From Bacteroidia bacterium (lineage in GTDB: Bacteria; Bacteroidota; Bacteroidia; J057): 64,000 nt of DNA. The translations under genes were made by a program, and so were the position numbers. The stretch covers positions 310,001-374,000 of the forward strand of contig JAWKNO010000001.1 of the NCBI GenBank assembly GCA_041391665.1, written 5' to 3'. How positions within the stretch are numbered: position 1 is the first letter of the stretch; the number at the start of each line of letters is the position of its first letter. The notes beneath the pieces were generated by a model. The model saw nothing but the letters and a program-made list of their open reading frames with translations. It was not told the origin of the DNA and did not search any database. Shown here piece after piece: positions 8,216 to 15,996 of this stretch.

Positions 8216-10546
8216 ATGGTACGCCTGTGTCTGTTTGCTGTACTTTTTCCTTTTTCGTTTGGCCTGACCTCCGGACAGGAGGTGTATTCGCTCGTATCGT
8301 TGTCTCCAACTTCACAGGAAGAATGGCAAAACTGGCTGGATGCCGGACTTGCGGTAGACCACTTTCATTCACGCAATGAAACGCTGGAAGTTGTGCTCGA
8401 ATCAGATGAAATAGCTCTGCTTGACGAACTGGGCGCTACTTATTCGATTCTTCAGCCTGACCTGTCTGCAAAATATGCACGGGAACTCCCTGCTCAGGCA
8501 CAAAACCTCAGCCAACGGTCGGCCTGTGGCCTGAATCATCTGACGACCGGGTCGATGTCCGGTTATCATACCTGGGCGGAGGCCATTGCCCAACTCGACA
8601 GTATGCGGGCAAATTTCCCCGATATCATTTCTCCCAAAATCCAGATCGGCACTTCTGTCGAAGGAAGACCCATCTGGGCTGTGAAAATCTCAGATCACCC
8701 CGTACTCAATGAATCAGCTACGGAACCAGGGGTTTATTTTGATGCACTTACCCATGCGCGGGAACCGCTTTCGCTGGAAGCGATTTTGTATTATATGTGG
8801 TGGTTGCTGGAAAATTATAATCAGAATCCGGAGGCCACCCGGCTCGTAAATAGCAGAGAAATATTTTTTGTCCCGGTGGTCAATCCCGACGGCTATGTCT
8901 ATAACCAAACGACCAATCCCAATGGCGGCGGACTTTGGCGCAAAAACCGGCGAATATCCAATACGATCTGCTCAGGCATTGACCTTAATCGTAATTTTGG
9001 ATTTGGCTGGGGATTAAATACTGGTTCTACTGACGAGCCTTGTTCCAATACTTTTCGCGGTCTGACCGCATTTTCCGAACCAGAAACACAGGCGATTCAA
9101 AACTTTCTGCTTCAGACCGAACCGGAAACCGGATTTAGTCTGCATACTTTCGGACAAAAAATTCTCAGCCCGCTGGGGTATATAGATTCGACAGTAAATA
9201 CCGGGCTATACAGCGAAATGGCTTCGGAGTTTATTCCCCGCCGATACAACGGATATGGAACCGTCAAGCAGCTTGTAAACTACACGTCTTCCGGAACGAC
9301 GCTGGACTATTTTCACAGCCAGGGTATGACAGGCTGGATGCCCGAAATCGGGCAAGACTTTTGGGGCGATCCCGGTACGATTTGTTTTCGCGTCAGGGAG
9401 TTTCTTCCTGCTATGAAATACATTACATGGGCCGCAGGTGCGTATGTGAGATATCAGGATTACCAGTGCGGCGCGCTTATTCCCGGCCAGAATACAACAC
9501 TCTCATTACGAGTGAGAAACAAAGGATTATCGCAAATCGCAAATAACGTATCTGTGGTTTTGCAGCCTTTATCTCCCGGTGTACAGGTAATTGCAGCGGC
9601 AAATCCTGCGGTTTCCATTCATCCGGGCCGGGAATCGACGATAAATTTTTCCATTCATATTCCCGAAACCTTCCAATTTCCCGACACGATCAGGCTGGCG
9701 GTAGTTGCGGGGTTTGACGGAGTGATTACAGACCTCGATACCATTCAGTTACTGGTAGGACAACAGCGGGTGATTTTTGCCGATGATTTTGAGCAGGGTA
9801 GGGGAAAATGGCAGCAAATGGGAACCGGTATCATGTGGGACACCACCTCACAGGACATGATTGGCGGGGAAAAATTTATGACAGATTCTCCCGGCGGGAG
9901 TTATCGCTACGACAGTGAGTCGGGTATTGTAATGACCTCATTTGCTGACCTTACCAATGCACAAAATCCAGTGCTGGAGTTTTCGATGCGATTTGCGCTG
10001 GAACCCTTGCAGGACTATGTAAAGATCGAAGCCGGCGGGCTGACAAATACAGACTGGAAAAGTATAGGCGGGAGTTATGCCACGGAACTTGCTGGACAGT
10101 ATTATTATCAGGGAAACCGGCATTGGGTAAAAGAAAAAATTGATCTGCGTGAATTTGCCGGGAGAAAAATCAAACTGCGGTTTTCGCTTCATTCGGGGAC
10201 ATTTGTGCAGAGTGACGGCTTTTACCTCGGCGATTTGCGAATTGTGGATTATTCGGCCCCCGTCACTTCAATTGGCTCTGATATCACAGAACCGATATTT
10301 TCCGTTTTCCCCAATCCGGCATCACAAACGCTTTTTATCAAAATCAATGATTTGTTACCCGAAAGAATAAACCTCGAAATCGCCGATATTTTGGGTAAAA
10401 TTGTCTGGGCGGAAAAAACACAAACCATCAGCCAGGGCGAAAGCCGGTGGGCGATACCCGTGGGTAATTTTTCGCCGGGAATGTATCTGGTAAAATGGAT
10501 AACCGCTGAAGAAGTACGCACAAAACATGTGATGATCCGACCATGA
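8216..10546 (+). CDS. Secreted M14 zinc carboxypeptidase with type IX sorting domain
   Basis: The product is 776 residues with a signal peptide (residues 1 to about 20). The M14 fold shows all key residues: zinc ligands His180 and Glu183 in THAREP, third zinc ligand His310 in LHTFGQ, substrate-binding NPDGY and WRKNRR...IDLNRNFG, and general base Glu377 in MPEIGQD. After the peptidase come a CARDB-like beta domain (about 410-515), a jelly-roll-like domain (about 525-690, FADDFEQGRGKW onward) and a C-terminal type A sorting domain starting SVFPNPASQTLFI (about 695-776). It should be exported by the type IX system, with PorU (at 1-2385) removing the tail. It overlaps the next gene by ATGA. Confidence 0.93.
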   Translation: MVRLCLFAVLFPFSFGLTSGQEVYSLVSLSPTSQEEWQNWLDAGLAVDHFHSRNETLEVVLESDEIALLDELGATYSILQPDLSAKYARELPAQAQNLSQRSACGLNHLTTGSMSGYHTWAEAIAQLDSMRANFPDIISPKIQIGTSVEGRPIWAVKISDHPVLNESATEPGVYFDALTHAREPLSLEAILYYMWWLLENYNQNPEATRLVNSREIFFVPVVNPDGYVYNQTTNPNGGGLWRKNRRISNTICSGIDLNRNFGFGWGLNTGSTDEPCSNTFRGLTAFSEPETQAIQNFLLQTEPETGFSLHTFGQKILSPLGYIDSTVNTGLYSEMASEFIPRRYNGYGTVKQLVNYTSSGTTLDYFHSQGMTGWMPEIGQDFWGDPGTICFRVREFLPAMKYITWAAGAYVRYQDYQCGALIPGQNTTLSLRVRNKGLSQIANNVSVVLQPLSPGVQVIAAANPAVSIHPGRESTINFSIHIPETFQFPDTIRLAVVAGFDGVITDLDTIQLLVGQQRVIFADDFEQGRGKWQQMGTGIMWDTTSQDMIGGEKFMTDSPGGSYRYDSESGIVMTSFADLTNAQNPVLEFSMRFALEPLQDYVKIEAGGLTNTDWKSIGGSYATELAGQYYYQGNRHWVKEKIDLREFAGRKIKLRFSLHSGTFVQSDGFYLGDLRIVDYSAPVTSIGSDITEPIFSVFPNPASQTLFIKINDLLPERINLEIADILGKIVWAEKTQTISQGESRWAIPVGNFSPGMYLVKWITAEEVRTKHVMIRP

Positions 10547-11049
10547 CAGACAGGCTGTTTCATATATTCAACCACCTGATTTTTTTCCCGCTGATGTTTG
10601 CCGGTTTTATAGCCTATGCCCAGCCGGACAATGAGACCGTGCTGCGAAATATCCTGTCACAGTATCTGGAAACACCGGGGTTGAAATTTCGCGAATATCA
10701 GGGATTTACCAATGCAGACTATTTGCCAGATCTGGTTGCAGATACCCTTTCATCCCGCACCCTTGCCATCGGCAATCCGCGGGTCAGCTATAAGCAGGTG
10801 GAGAAAAAAAGTTATCTTCGCAGGCTGGAAGTGCGGTTGAAAATCATCGGAGAAATGCCGGTGGACACAACCATTTTTTATTCTGACACACTTTCAGGGA
10901 AGGTACTGCGTCAGATCAACCGGAAAAGTCCGGAGTTTTTGCACACAGAAGACCCGACGCTGATGGGGAAATGGGTAAAGCCGCTGGCGATCATAGCGGT
11001 GAGTGTCGGAGGCGTGATTTCATTGTTTTATATACGAAGCAGTTTATGA
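10543..11049 (+). CDS. Small exported protein with C-terminal membrane anchor, unknown function
   Basis: The product has 168 residues. It starts with a signal-peptide-like segment (HLIFFPLMFAGFIAYA, cleavage near residue 26) and ends with one transmembrane segment (KPLAIIAVSVGGVISLFYI) and a short basic tail. The middle (about 30-140) is predicted mixed alpha/beta with no recognised motif. It overlaps the M14 gene upstream and the Ig-like lipoprotein gene downstream by ATGA at each junction, so the three genes are translationally coupled. Confidence 0.7.
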   Translation: MTDRLFHIFNHLIFFPLMFAGFIAYAQPDNETVLRNILSQYLETPGLKFREYQGFTNADYLPDLVADTLSSRTLAIGNPRVSYKQVEKKSYLRRLEVRLKIIGEMPVDTTIFYSDTLSGKVLRQINRKSPEFLHTEDPTLMGKWVKPLAIIAVSVGGVISLFYIRSSL

Positions 11050-12839
11050 AAAACAGATTGATATACAGGATTCGGCAAATGGCTGGCAGGGTGTTTCTCT
11101 TTGGGATATTGTCAGCAATTGTATTTAGCTGCGCGCAGCCTGCCTCACCCACGGGAGGCCCGAAAGATGAAGTTCCGCCCGAAGTGGTAAAAACTTCTCC
11201 GGCAAACCAGACACTGAATTTTTCCGGCGATGAGGTGAAAATCTATTTCAGCGAACCCATTCGCCCACCTGCATTTGACAAGGAGATTTTCATTTCCCCT
11301 TTTATGAAACGCCCCAAAATCATACGGAGCGATAATGCCAAAAGAATCACGATAAAATTTGCTGAAGACCTTCGTCCGCAGACAACCTATGTGATTACCC
11401 TGACGGAAATCAAAGACAATACGGAAGGCAACTCTATCAAAGAATCGTATACGCTGGCCTTCAGTACGGGGGATGTGCTTGACAGTATGGAGTTGAGAGG
11501 AAAAGTCATCGGGCCCGACCCGTCCAAACCCGTCAAGGATATGATCCTGATGATATTTGATGCCGACAGTATCAAAAACAACGATTTTAAGAAAAAACGC
11601 CCGGCCTATATTACCAAAGCCACGGAGGCCGGGGATTTTGAATTTAAATACCTTCGCGATGCGCGATTTAAGATTTACGGTGTGGTGGACAAAGACCAGT
11701 CCAATTCCTACAGTCAGGATACGGAAGTGATTGCCGTTTCGGAAGATTCGCTGGTCATTTTCCCGAAAGACACCCTGGACAAAACCCTGACAAAACTGTA
11801 CGCATTTCTGCCCGATACCTTTCCTCCCCGTTTGCAGAATTTTGCCTGGTGGAATCCGAATACTATTTCCTGCCGGTTTAATGAGAACCTGAGACTAGAC
11901 GATGTACATATTCTCATGACAGATACCCTCAATCTGGATACGACCATTCTGGAAGATTATTCATGGCTGGGAGGAACGGATAAAGAACTTATTTTACATA
12001 CTACCCGCCCATACAGCGAGTGGAGTCATATTCATTTTACCGGGCTGTCAGATAGTCTGGGAAATAAGATGGATACCGTTTTGCGGGTAAGTGAAGCCCG
12101 GAAAAAGACACTCGAAAATCCCCTGTTGGGAAAACCCGAAACCGACCTTGAGCAGGAAGCCTGGCGAATGTTTTCCCACAGACTTTTCACCGAAGCGGAC
12201 TCAGCGCTGATTTTCCTTTCCGACACCAGCCGCAATGACAGCGTGCGAAAAACATTCCCACTGAAAATCGAACAAAAAAGCCTGTTTTTGTATCTCCGTC
12301 CCGCCGAAAAAATCGATCCGAAAGCCCCCTATGTTTTGAATATCAAAGGAGAATACTTCCAGCGATTTGACACAACAGATTTAGATACCGTATATCGATA
12401 TCAGGTAAAATGGTATGATCCCCTGGAATACGGCACGATCGAAGGCGTGGTGAAATACGATTCTACCTACAACGGTCCCATTGTATTACAATTTATCAAC
12501 AAGGCAGGAAAAGTTATCCGCTCATCGGCGGATACCACATTTGTTTTCAAACTTCTGCCACCGGAGGCATATACCATCCGCGTCATCCTCGATGAGGATG
12601 GAAACGGCGTACTTTCTCCCGGCAATTTGTGGCCATTCCGGCTACCGGAGAAGATCTATGAAGACAATACCCCCCTCACGATCCGCGCAAACTGGGACTT
12701 TGAGGATCATATCGTACAGATCGGCGAGAAAAAAGCCGCACCGCAAGCCAGTGGTGACAAAACGCCCGGCGCGCCCCCTACACCCTCGGGCAATCGTCCG
12801 ACGGGCACCACCCCGCCCGGCGGGCGGGGGAGGCCGTAG
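11046..12839 (+). CDS. Ig-like (Big_5) domain lipoprotein
   Basis: The ATG at 11046 overlaps the previous stop (ATGA) and gives 597 residues with a clear lipoprotein signal (FGILSAIVFSCAQPASPTGG). An SbsA-type Ig-like domain follows (about 40-150: PPEVVKTSPANQTLNFSGDE, then YFSEPIRPPAF, then PQTTYVITLTEIKDN). The rest is beta-rich with a carboxypeptidase-regulatory-like segment near the end (EGVVKYDSTYNGPIVLQF). The protein belongs to a family common in Bacteroidota; its role is not established. The C-terminal 35 residues are Pro/Gly/Thr rich, and their codons form a perfect 8-bp GC hairpin at 12811-12829 just before the stop. It is the last gene of the trio. Confidence 0.85.
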   Translation: MKNRLIYRIRQMAGRVFLFGILSAIVFSCAQPASPTGGPKDEVPPEVVKTSPANQTLNFSGDEVKIYFSEPIRPPAFDKEIFISPFMKRPKIIRSDNAKRITIKFAEDLRPQTTYVITLTEIKDNTEGNSIKESYTLAFSTGDVLDSMELRGKVIGPDPSKPVKDMILMIFDADSIKNNDFKKKRPAYITKATEAGDFEFKYLRDARFKIYGVVDKDQSNSYSQDTEVIAVSEDSLVIFPKDTLDKTLTKLYAFLPDTFPPRLQNFAWWNPNTISCRFNENLRLDDVHILMTDTLNLDTTILEDYSWLGGTDKELILHTTRPYSEWSHIHFTGLSDSLGNKMDTVLRVSEARKKTLENPLLGKPETDLEQEAWRMFSHRLFTEADSALIFLSDTSRNDSVRKTFPLKIEQKSLFLYLRPAEKIDPKAPYVLNIKGEYFQRFDTTDLDTVYRYQVKWYDPLEYGTIEGVVKYDSTYNGPIVLQFINKAGKVIRSSADTTFVFKLLPPEAYTIRVILDEDGNGVLSPGNLWPFRLPEKIYEDNTPLTIRANWDFEDHIVQIGEKKAAPQASGDKTPGAPPTPSGNRPTGTTPPGGRGRP

Positions 12840-12870
12840 GAATTATAAATGACAAAGGCGTTGTGCCATG

Positions 12871-12970
12871 CGGCGCATTTCCGGTGGGTTCGAGAGCCTC
12901 ACCCACCGGATGGTCAGGCCGAAGGCCCCCTTGCCGGTGGCTGAGGTCACTCGAAGCCCCGGCTAACATA
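12871..12970. repeat. Intergenic hairpin repeat, copy 1
   Basis: A ~100-bp unit begins CGGCGCATTTCCGGTGGG and ends near GCCCCGGCTAAC. Inside it, CCGGTGGGT pairs with ACCCACCGG, and the alternative arms CCTCACCCACCGG and CCGGTGGCTGAGG (one mismatch) also pair, so two competing hairpins can form. The same unit recurs at 12981, 15392, 15744 and, in part, 15853. The unit carries no recognisable gene; short frames inside it are by-products. Confidence 0.85.
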
Positions 12971-12980
12971 GGGCGCCCTA

Positions 12981-13095
12981 CGGCGCATTTCCGGTGGGGT
13001 TCGAGCCGAAGGTCCCAAGGGGAGCCTCACCCACCGGACGGTCAGGCCGAAGGCCCCCTGCCGGTGGCTGAGGCGTACTCGAAGCCCCGGCTATA
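12981..13095. repeat. Intergenic hairpin repeat, copy 2
   Basis: Second unit in direct tandem with copy 1, joined by the palindromic linker TAGGGCGCCCTA (12969-12980). It has an insertion after TTCGAG relative to the other copies (CCGAAGGTCCCAAGGGGAGC). It ends 103 bp before the caspase gene start. Confidence 0.85.
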
Positions 13096-13151
13096 AGGAG
13101 GAGAAAAAACATCACCACCCCACCCTTATTTAACCAGCGTTTGCACGTCTG

Positions 13152-13188
13152 CCATAAAATCCGCAATTTATGGCGGGAAAATTCCCGG
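13152..13188. promoter_or_regulatory. Two adjacent inverted repeats before the caspase-FGE gene
   Basis: CCATAAA (13152-13158) and TTTATGG (13167-13173) form a 7-bp inverted repeat. Directly next to it, CGGGAA (13174-13179) and TTCCCG (13182-13187) form a second with a 2-nt spacer, followed by a T-rich run up to the ATG at 13198. The pair could be an operator or a leader hairpin controlling the gene. Nothing shows which. Confidence 0.4.
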
Positions 13189-13197
13189 TTTCTTTTT

Positions 13198-15210
13198 ATG
13201 ACTCCTGACAACGATACAAAACGCTCCCTTCAATGGGAGGGAAAAGATGGCAATCCCAAAAACGTCTCACGCACCAATCACCTCCTGGTCATTGGGATAG
13301 ATGAGTATAAACATCACCCCCGGCTCAACAATGCCCGAAGAGATGCAGAAACTTTCCGCGATATATTGCTGGATCGGTATCAGTTTGAAAAGGAAAATGT
13401 TACGGAAGTATTTGATGAACAAGCTACCCTCCGCAATATCCTGATAGCGCTGGGAAATCTGGAACAGAAACTCACGCCCACCGACAATCTGGTGATATAT
13501 TTTTCGGGGCATGGGAGCATGAACCGCCGCAAAACCCAGGGGTTCTGGGTGCCGGCGGAAGCCGAAAAACACGAAGCCGATTACATCGCCAACGACCGGG
13601 TGCGCGCCATTCTGGGAGATATGGAGGCCCACCATATTTACCTGATTGTGGATGCGTGTTTTTCGGGTAGCATGATATTGCGAAGTGCAGATACAGCTAC
13701 CCAATTGCTGGAACAATACCCCTCGCGCCGGGTGCTTACCTCGGGAAGGCAGCAGGAAGCTGTTTCTGACGGAAGGCCCGGAGACCACAGCCCGTTTTTT
13801 TCATGTATCCGCCAGCAGTTGCTTCAGCCATCGGGTGGTGTAATCTCAGCGCTGGAACTGGAAAACCATGTCATTAACAACACCCCGCGAAGTGCGTTTC
13901 AACTGCCCGAAGCGGCGATGATATTTGGCATAGGAGATCAGAGTGGAAAATTTGTATTCTACCCCAAAAAAGATGAAACCCGCGACTGGGAGGAGGTAAA
14001 AAAGGAAAATAGTGTCCATGCCTATAAACAGTATATCCAGACTTACCCAAACGGCAGATTCGTTGAAGACGCTCTGTGGGCAATCGCGCAGTTGAAAGAC
14101 GACAAACCCGGATACAGAAAGTATATTGACCAGTACCCTGCCGGAAAATATGCAAGGGAGGCCCTGGCCCGGATGGACTATATCGACCAGCGGGACCGGT
14201 TTGAACTGGCAAAACGGCGCGGCGAAGCAGCCCTGCGGCAATTTCTCCTCGATTTTTCCGACGGGCCTTTTGCGGAGAAAACCCGGGAAGAAATCGCGCG
14301 GATTGTGGAGGCGGAGAAAGTGGTTAAGGATGAAACTCCTGAAAAGTATTTTGAAAATTCACCTATCCATTCAATAGATTCCCTATCTCTTCCCAAAATG
14401 GTACAGATTCCTGCCGGTACATTCTACATGGGGAGCAATGAGGGGGAAAGTGATGAAAAACCCGTGCACAGTGTTACGGTCAAATCTTTTTTTATGGGTG
14501 TGTATGAGGTAACGGTCGAAGAATTTGAGGCATTTGTACTGGCCTCTGGTTATCAGACCGATGCGGAAAAGGATGGCGGTAGTTATTTCTGGGTGAATGG
14601 GAAATGGGAAAAAAAAGCCAGTATATATTGGAAACACGACGCCAAAGGCGACTTGCGTCCGCGAAGTGAATACAACCACCCGGTGATCCACGTTTCGTGG
14701 AACGATGCGCAGGCTTATTGCAAATGGCTGAGCGGCAGAACCGGACTCACTTACCGCCTGCCTACCGAAGCAGAGTGGGAATACGCCGCAGGTAACGGCA
14801 GTGATCATACGCGCTACTCCTGGGGAAATGGCGATCCCTCCGGCAAAAATGGGGGCAATGTGGCGGATGAGAGTAAAAGTCCTTCCGGCCAGACTTGGGC
14901 CACTAAATTCACTGGCTACAATGATGGCTACTGGTTTACCGCCCCGGTAGGCCAGTACAATCCCAACACTTTCGGTCTCTACGATATGACGGGCAATGTC
15001 AATGAATGGTGCCAGGACTGGTACCACGATTCCTATACAGGAGCACCCTCCAATGGCTCTGCATGGGAAAGTCCCGCAGGCTCTTACCGCGTATTTCGTG
15101 GGGGTAGCTGGAGCTACAACCCCGCCTTCTGCCGTGTAGCCCTTCGCGGCTACGTCAGCCCTGCGGATCGGTACGACAATGTAGGTTTCCGCCTGGCCAG
15201 GACGCCCTAG
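13198..15210 (+). CDS. Caspase-like protease fused to FGE/SUMF (C-type lectin fold) domain
   Basis: Starting at the ATG 13198 the protein has 670 residues and no signal peptide, so it is probably cytoplasmic. Residues about 20-250 are a C14 caspase-like (p20) domain with His105 in YFSGHGSM and Cys154 in VDACFSG. Residues about 275-385 carry repeated helical units of the type Y-x2-Y-x4-YPxGxxxxxAL. Residues about 401-668 are an FGE-sulfatase/SUMF domain (MVQIPAGTFYMGSNEG, then RLPTEAEWEYAAG, then GNVNEWCQDW, then FRGGSW...VGFRLA). Such fusions occur among bacterial caspases linked to conflict and programmed death, where the lectin-fold domain may sense a target. The last 30 codons look like a diversified region (see separate entry). 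It stands alone between two repeat clusters. Confidence 0.9.
   Translation: MTPDNDTKRSLQWEGKDGNPKNVSRTNHLLVIGIDEYKHHPRLNNARRDAETFRDILLDRYQFEKENVTEVFDEQATLRNILIALGNLEQKLTPTDNLVIYFSGHGSMNRRKTQGFWVPAEAEKHEADYIANDRVRAILGDMEAHHIYLIVDACFSGSMILRSADTATQLLEQYPSRRVLTSGRQQEAVSDGRPGDHSPFFSCIRQQLLQPSGGVISALELENHVINNTPRSAFQLPEAAMIFGIGDQSGKFVFYPKKDETRDWEEVKKENSVHAYKQYIQTYPNGRFVEDALWAIAQLKDDKPGYRKYIDQYPAGKYAREALARMDYIDQRDRFELAKRRGEAALRQFLLDFSDGPFAEKTREEIARIVEAEKVVKDETPEKYFENSPIHSIDSLSLPKMVQIPAGTFYMGSNEGESDEKPVHSVTVKSFFMGVYEVTVEEFEAFVLASGYQTDAEKDGGSYFWVNGKWEKKASIYWKHDAKGDLRPRSEYNHPVIHVSWNDAQAYCKWLSGRTGLTYRLPTEAEWEYAAGNGSDHTRYSWGNGDPSGKNGGNVADESKSPSGQTWATKFTGYNDGYWFTAPVGQYNPNTFGLYDMTGNVNEWCQDWYHDSYTGAPSNGSAWESPAGSYRVFRGGSWSYNPAFCRVALRGYVSPADRYDNVGFRLARTP
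15100..15192 (+). other. Candidate DGR variable region within the FGE domain
   Basis: The segment from GGSW to GFR keeps the invariant residues of retroelement-diversified FGE domains, while the positions that are usually Asn (AAC/AAT) in template repeats are here AGC, TAC, AAC, TTC, CTT, GGC, TAC, GTC, AGC, GAT, TAC, GAC and AAT. All these differ from AAC or AAT only at adenines, which is the signature of adenine-directed mutagenesis. No reverse transcriptase, accessory gene or template repeat was found in this window, so the call is inference; an ordinary FGE C-terminus could look similar. Confidence 0.4.
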
Positions 15211-15391
15211 GTGATTAGATTTTAGCTTATTTCATTATTACCTTTTTACAAAATCCCTTGCAATCTCTGTTGCAAGAGAAAGATGATATATGTGTAACGA
15301 AGTTACGCAAGGGCAAGCGGATATATCCGGAAGGAAAAGGATATATCGGATGGGAAATGGGAAGGGGATAAGAGATGGGGATTGCGCCCTG
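15211..15391. other. Intergenic stretch downstream of caspase gene
   Basis: I see no gene here. A 7-bp hairpin (CTTGCAA 15257-15263 with TTGCAAG 15270-15276) lacks a T-run and is a weak terminator candidate. The rest leads into repeat copy 3. Confidence 0.5.
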
Positions 15392-15489
15392 CGGCGCATT
15401 TCCGGCGGGGTTCGAGAGCCTCACCCACCGGACGGTCAGGCCGCAGGCCCCCTGCCGGTGGCTGAGGAGGCTCGAAGCCCCGGCTAACA
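15392..15489. repeat. Intergenic hairpin repeat, copy 3
   Basis: A third unit of the same ~100-bp family (CGGCGCATTTCCGGCGGGG through GCCCCGGCTAACAC), in the same orientation as copies 1 and 2. Together with them it brackets the caspase-FGE gene. Confidence 0.85.
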
Positions 15490-15543
15490 CAATGCGCGCT
15501 GTGGCGCGCAATCATATAGGGAAAAATAATATAGATCGCCGGA

Positions 15544-15702
15544 GGCTACAAACGTTTGACTCCTCCGGAGTCCAGGCTATGCCTGAAGAAAAGAGACACT
15601 AATTGGAAATGGCTATGATCATTTGCCGTCAGGCAAGACCCTCGGAAGTGGCCTTCGGCTCGGAGAGGTCACATGTACCTGAGGCATCTTCGATTTGTAG
15701 CC
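15544..15702. repeat. Possible MITE-like element with 9-bp terminal inverted repeats
   Basis: GGCTACAAA (15544-15552) and TTTGTAGCC (15694-15702) are perfect inverted repeats 141 bp apart. Just inside the left end lie two abutting hairpins: GACTCC-TCC-GGAGTC (15558-15572) and CAGGC-TAT-GCCTG (15573-15585). There is no coding content. It may be a non-autonomous element or a structured intergenic repeat; no target-site duplication is clear. Confidence 0.4.
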
Positions 15703-15743
15703 GTAGGTCAGCCCCTCAAATGTTTCCAGCAAAATGCGCGCAT

Positions 15744-15842
15744 CGGCGCATTTCCGGTGGGTTCGAGAGCCTCACCCACCGGATGGTCAGGCCGCAGGCC
15801 CCCTGCCGGTGGCTGAGGAGGCTCGAAGCCCTGGCTAACATA
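15744..15842. repeat. Intergenic hairpin repeat, copy 4
   Basis: Fourth unit (CGGCGCATTTCCGGTGGG through GCCCTGGCTAACATAG). It is followed by the same palindromic linker TAGGGCGCCCTA (15841-15852) and a further partial unit, repeating the tandem arrangement seen at copies 1 and 2. Confidence 0.85.
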
Positions 15843-15852
15843 GGGCGCCCTA

Positions 15853-15928
15853 CGGCGTATTTCCGGTGGGGTTCGACTCCGCTCACCCACCGGGGTTCGA
15901 GAGCCTCACCCACCAGAGTTCGAGTCTC
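15853..15928. repeat. Intergenic hairpin repeat, copy 5 (partial, rearranged)
   Basis: Starts CGGCGTATTTCCGGTGGG like the others, but the centre is replaced: CTCACCCACC with GTTCGA is repeated twice and the distal arm is missing. It ends about 70 bp before the helicase gene. Confidence 0.75.
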
Positions 15929-15945
15929 CTCAAAGGGGTTCGTTC

Positions 15946-15953
15946 TAAATTTG
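15946..15953 (+). promoter_or_regulatory. -7 promoter element of the helicase-nuclease gene
   Basis: TAAATTTG matches TAnnTTTG exactly, 44 bp upstream of the ATG at 15997. No good -33 TTTG is seen at the expected distance. The downstream leader holds three copies of TTTGTAATT. Confidence 0.4.
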
Positions 15954-15996
15954 TAATTCCTTGCTTGTCATTTGTAATTCTTTGTAATTTCCGCCC

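Noticed and set aside
13141..13197. Upstream TTG start for the caspase-FGE gene
   Set aside because: It would add 19 residues encoded across both inverted repeats; the ATG at 13198 begins just before the conserved region.
12778..13211. Short frames on both strands reading PPAGGLRPDRPVGEALEP-like peptides, also at 15227-15515 and 15708-15956
   Set aside because: They arise from the ~100-bp intergenic hairpin repeat; all copies give look-alike peptides in several frames, and none has a conserved start or coding signature.
12871..15928. CRISPR array
   Set aside because: The repeats are ~100 bp, few, tandem or widely spaced, without regular unique spacers, and no cas genes are present.
15211..15996. 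DGR template repeat or reverse transcriptase next to the FGE gene
   Set aside because: No sequence resembling 15100-15192 and no reverse transcriptase frame was found in the gaps or elsewhere in the window; the DGR idea therefore depends on a remote element.
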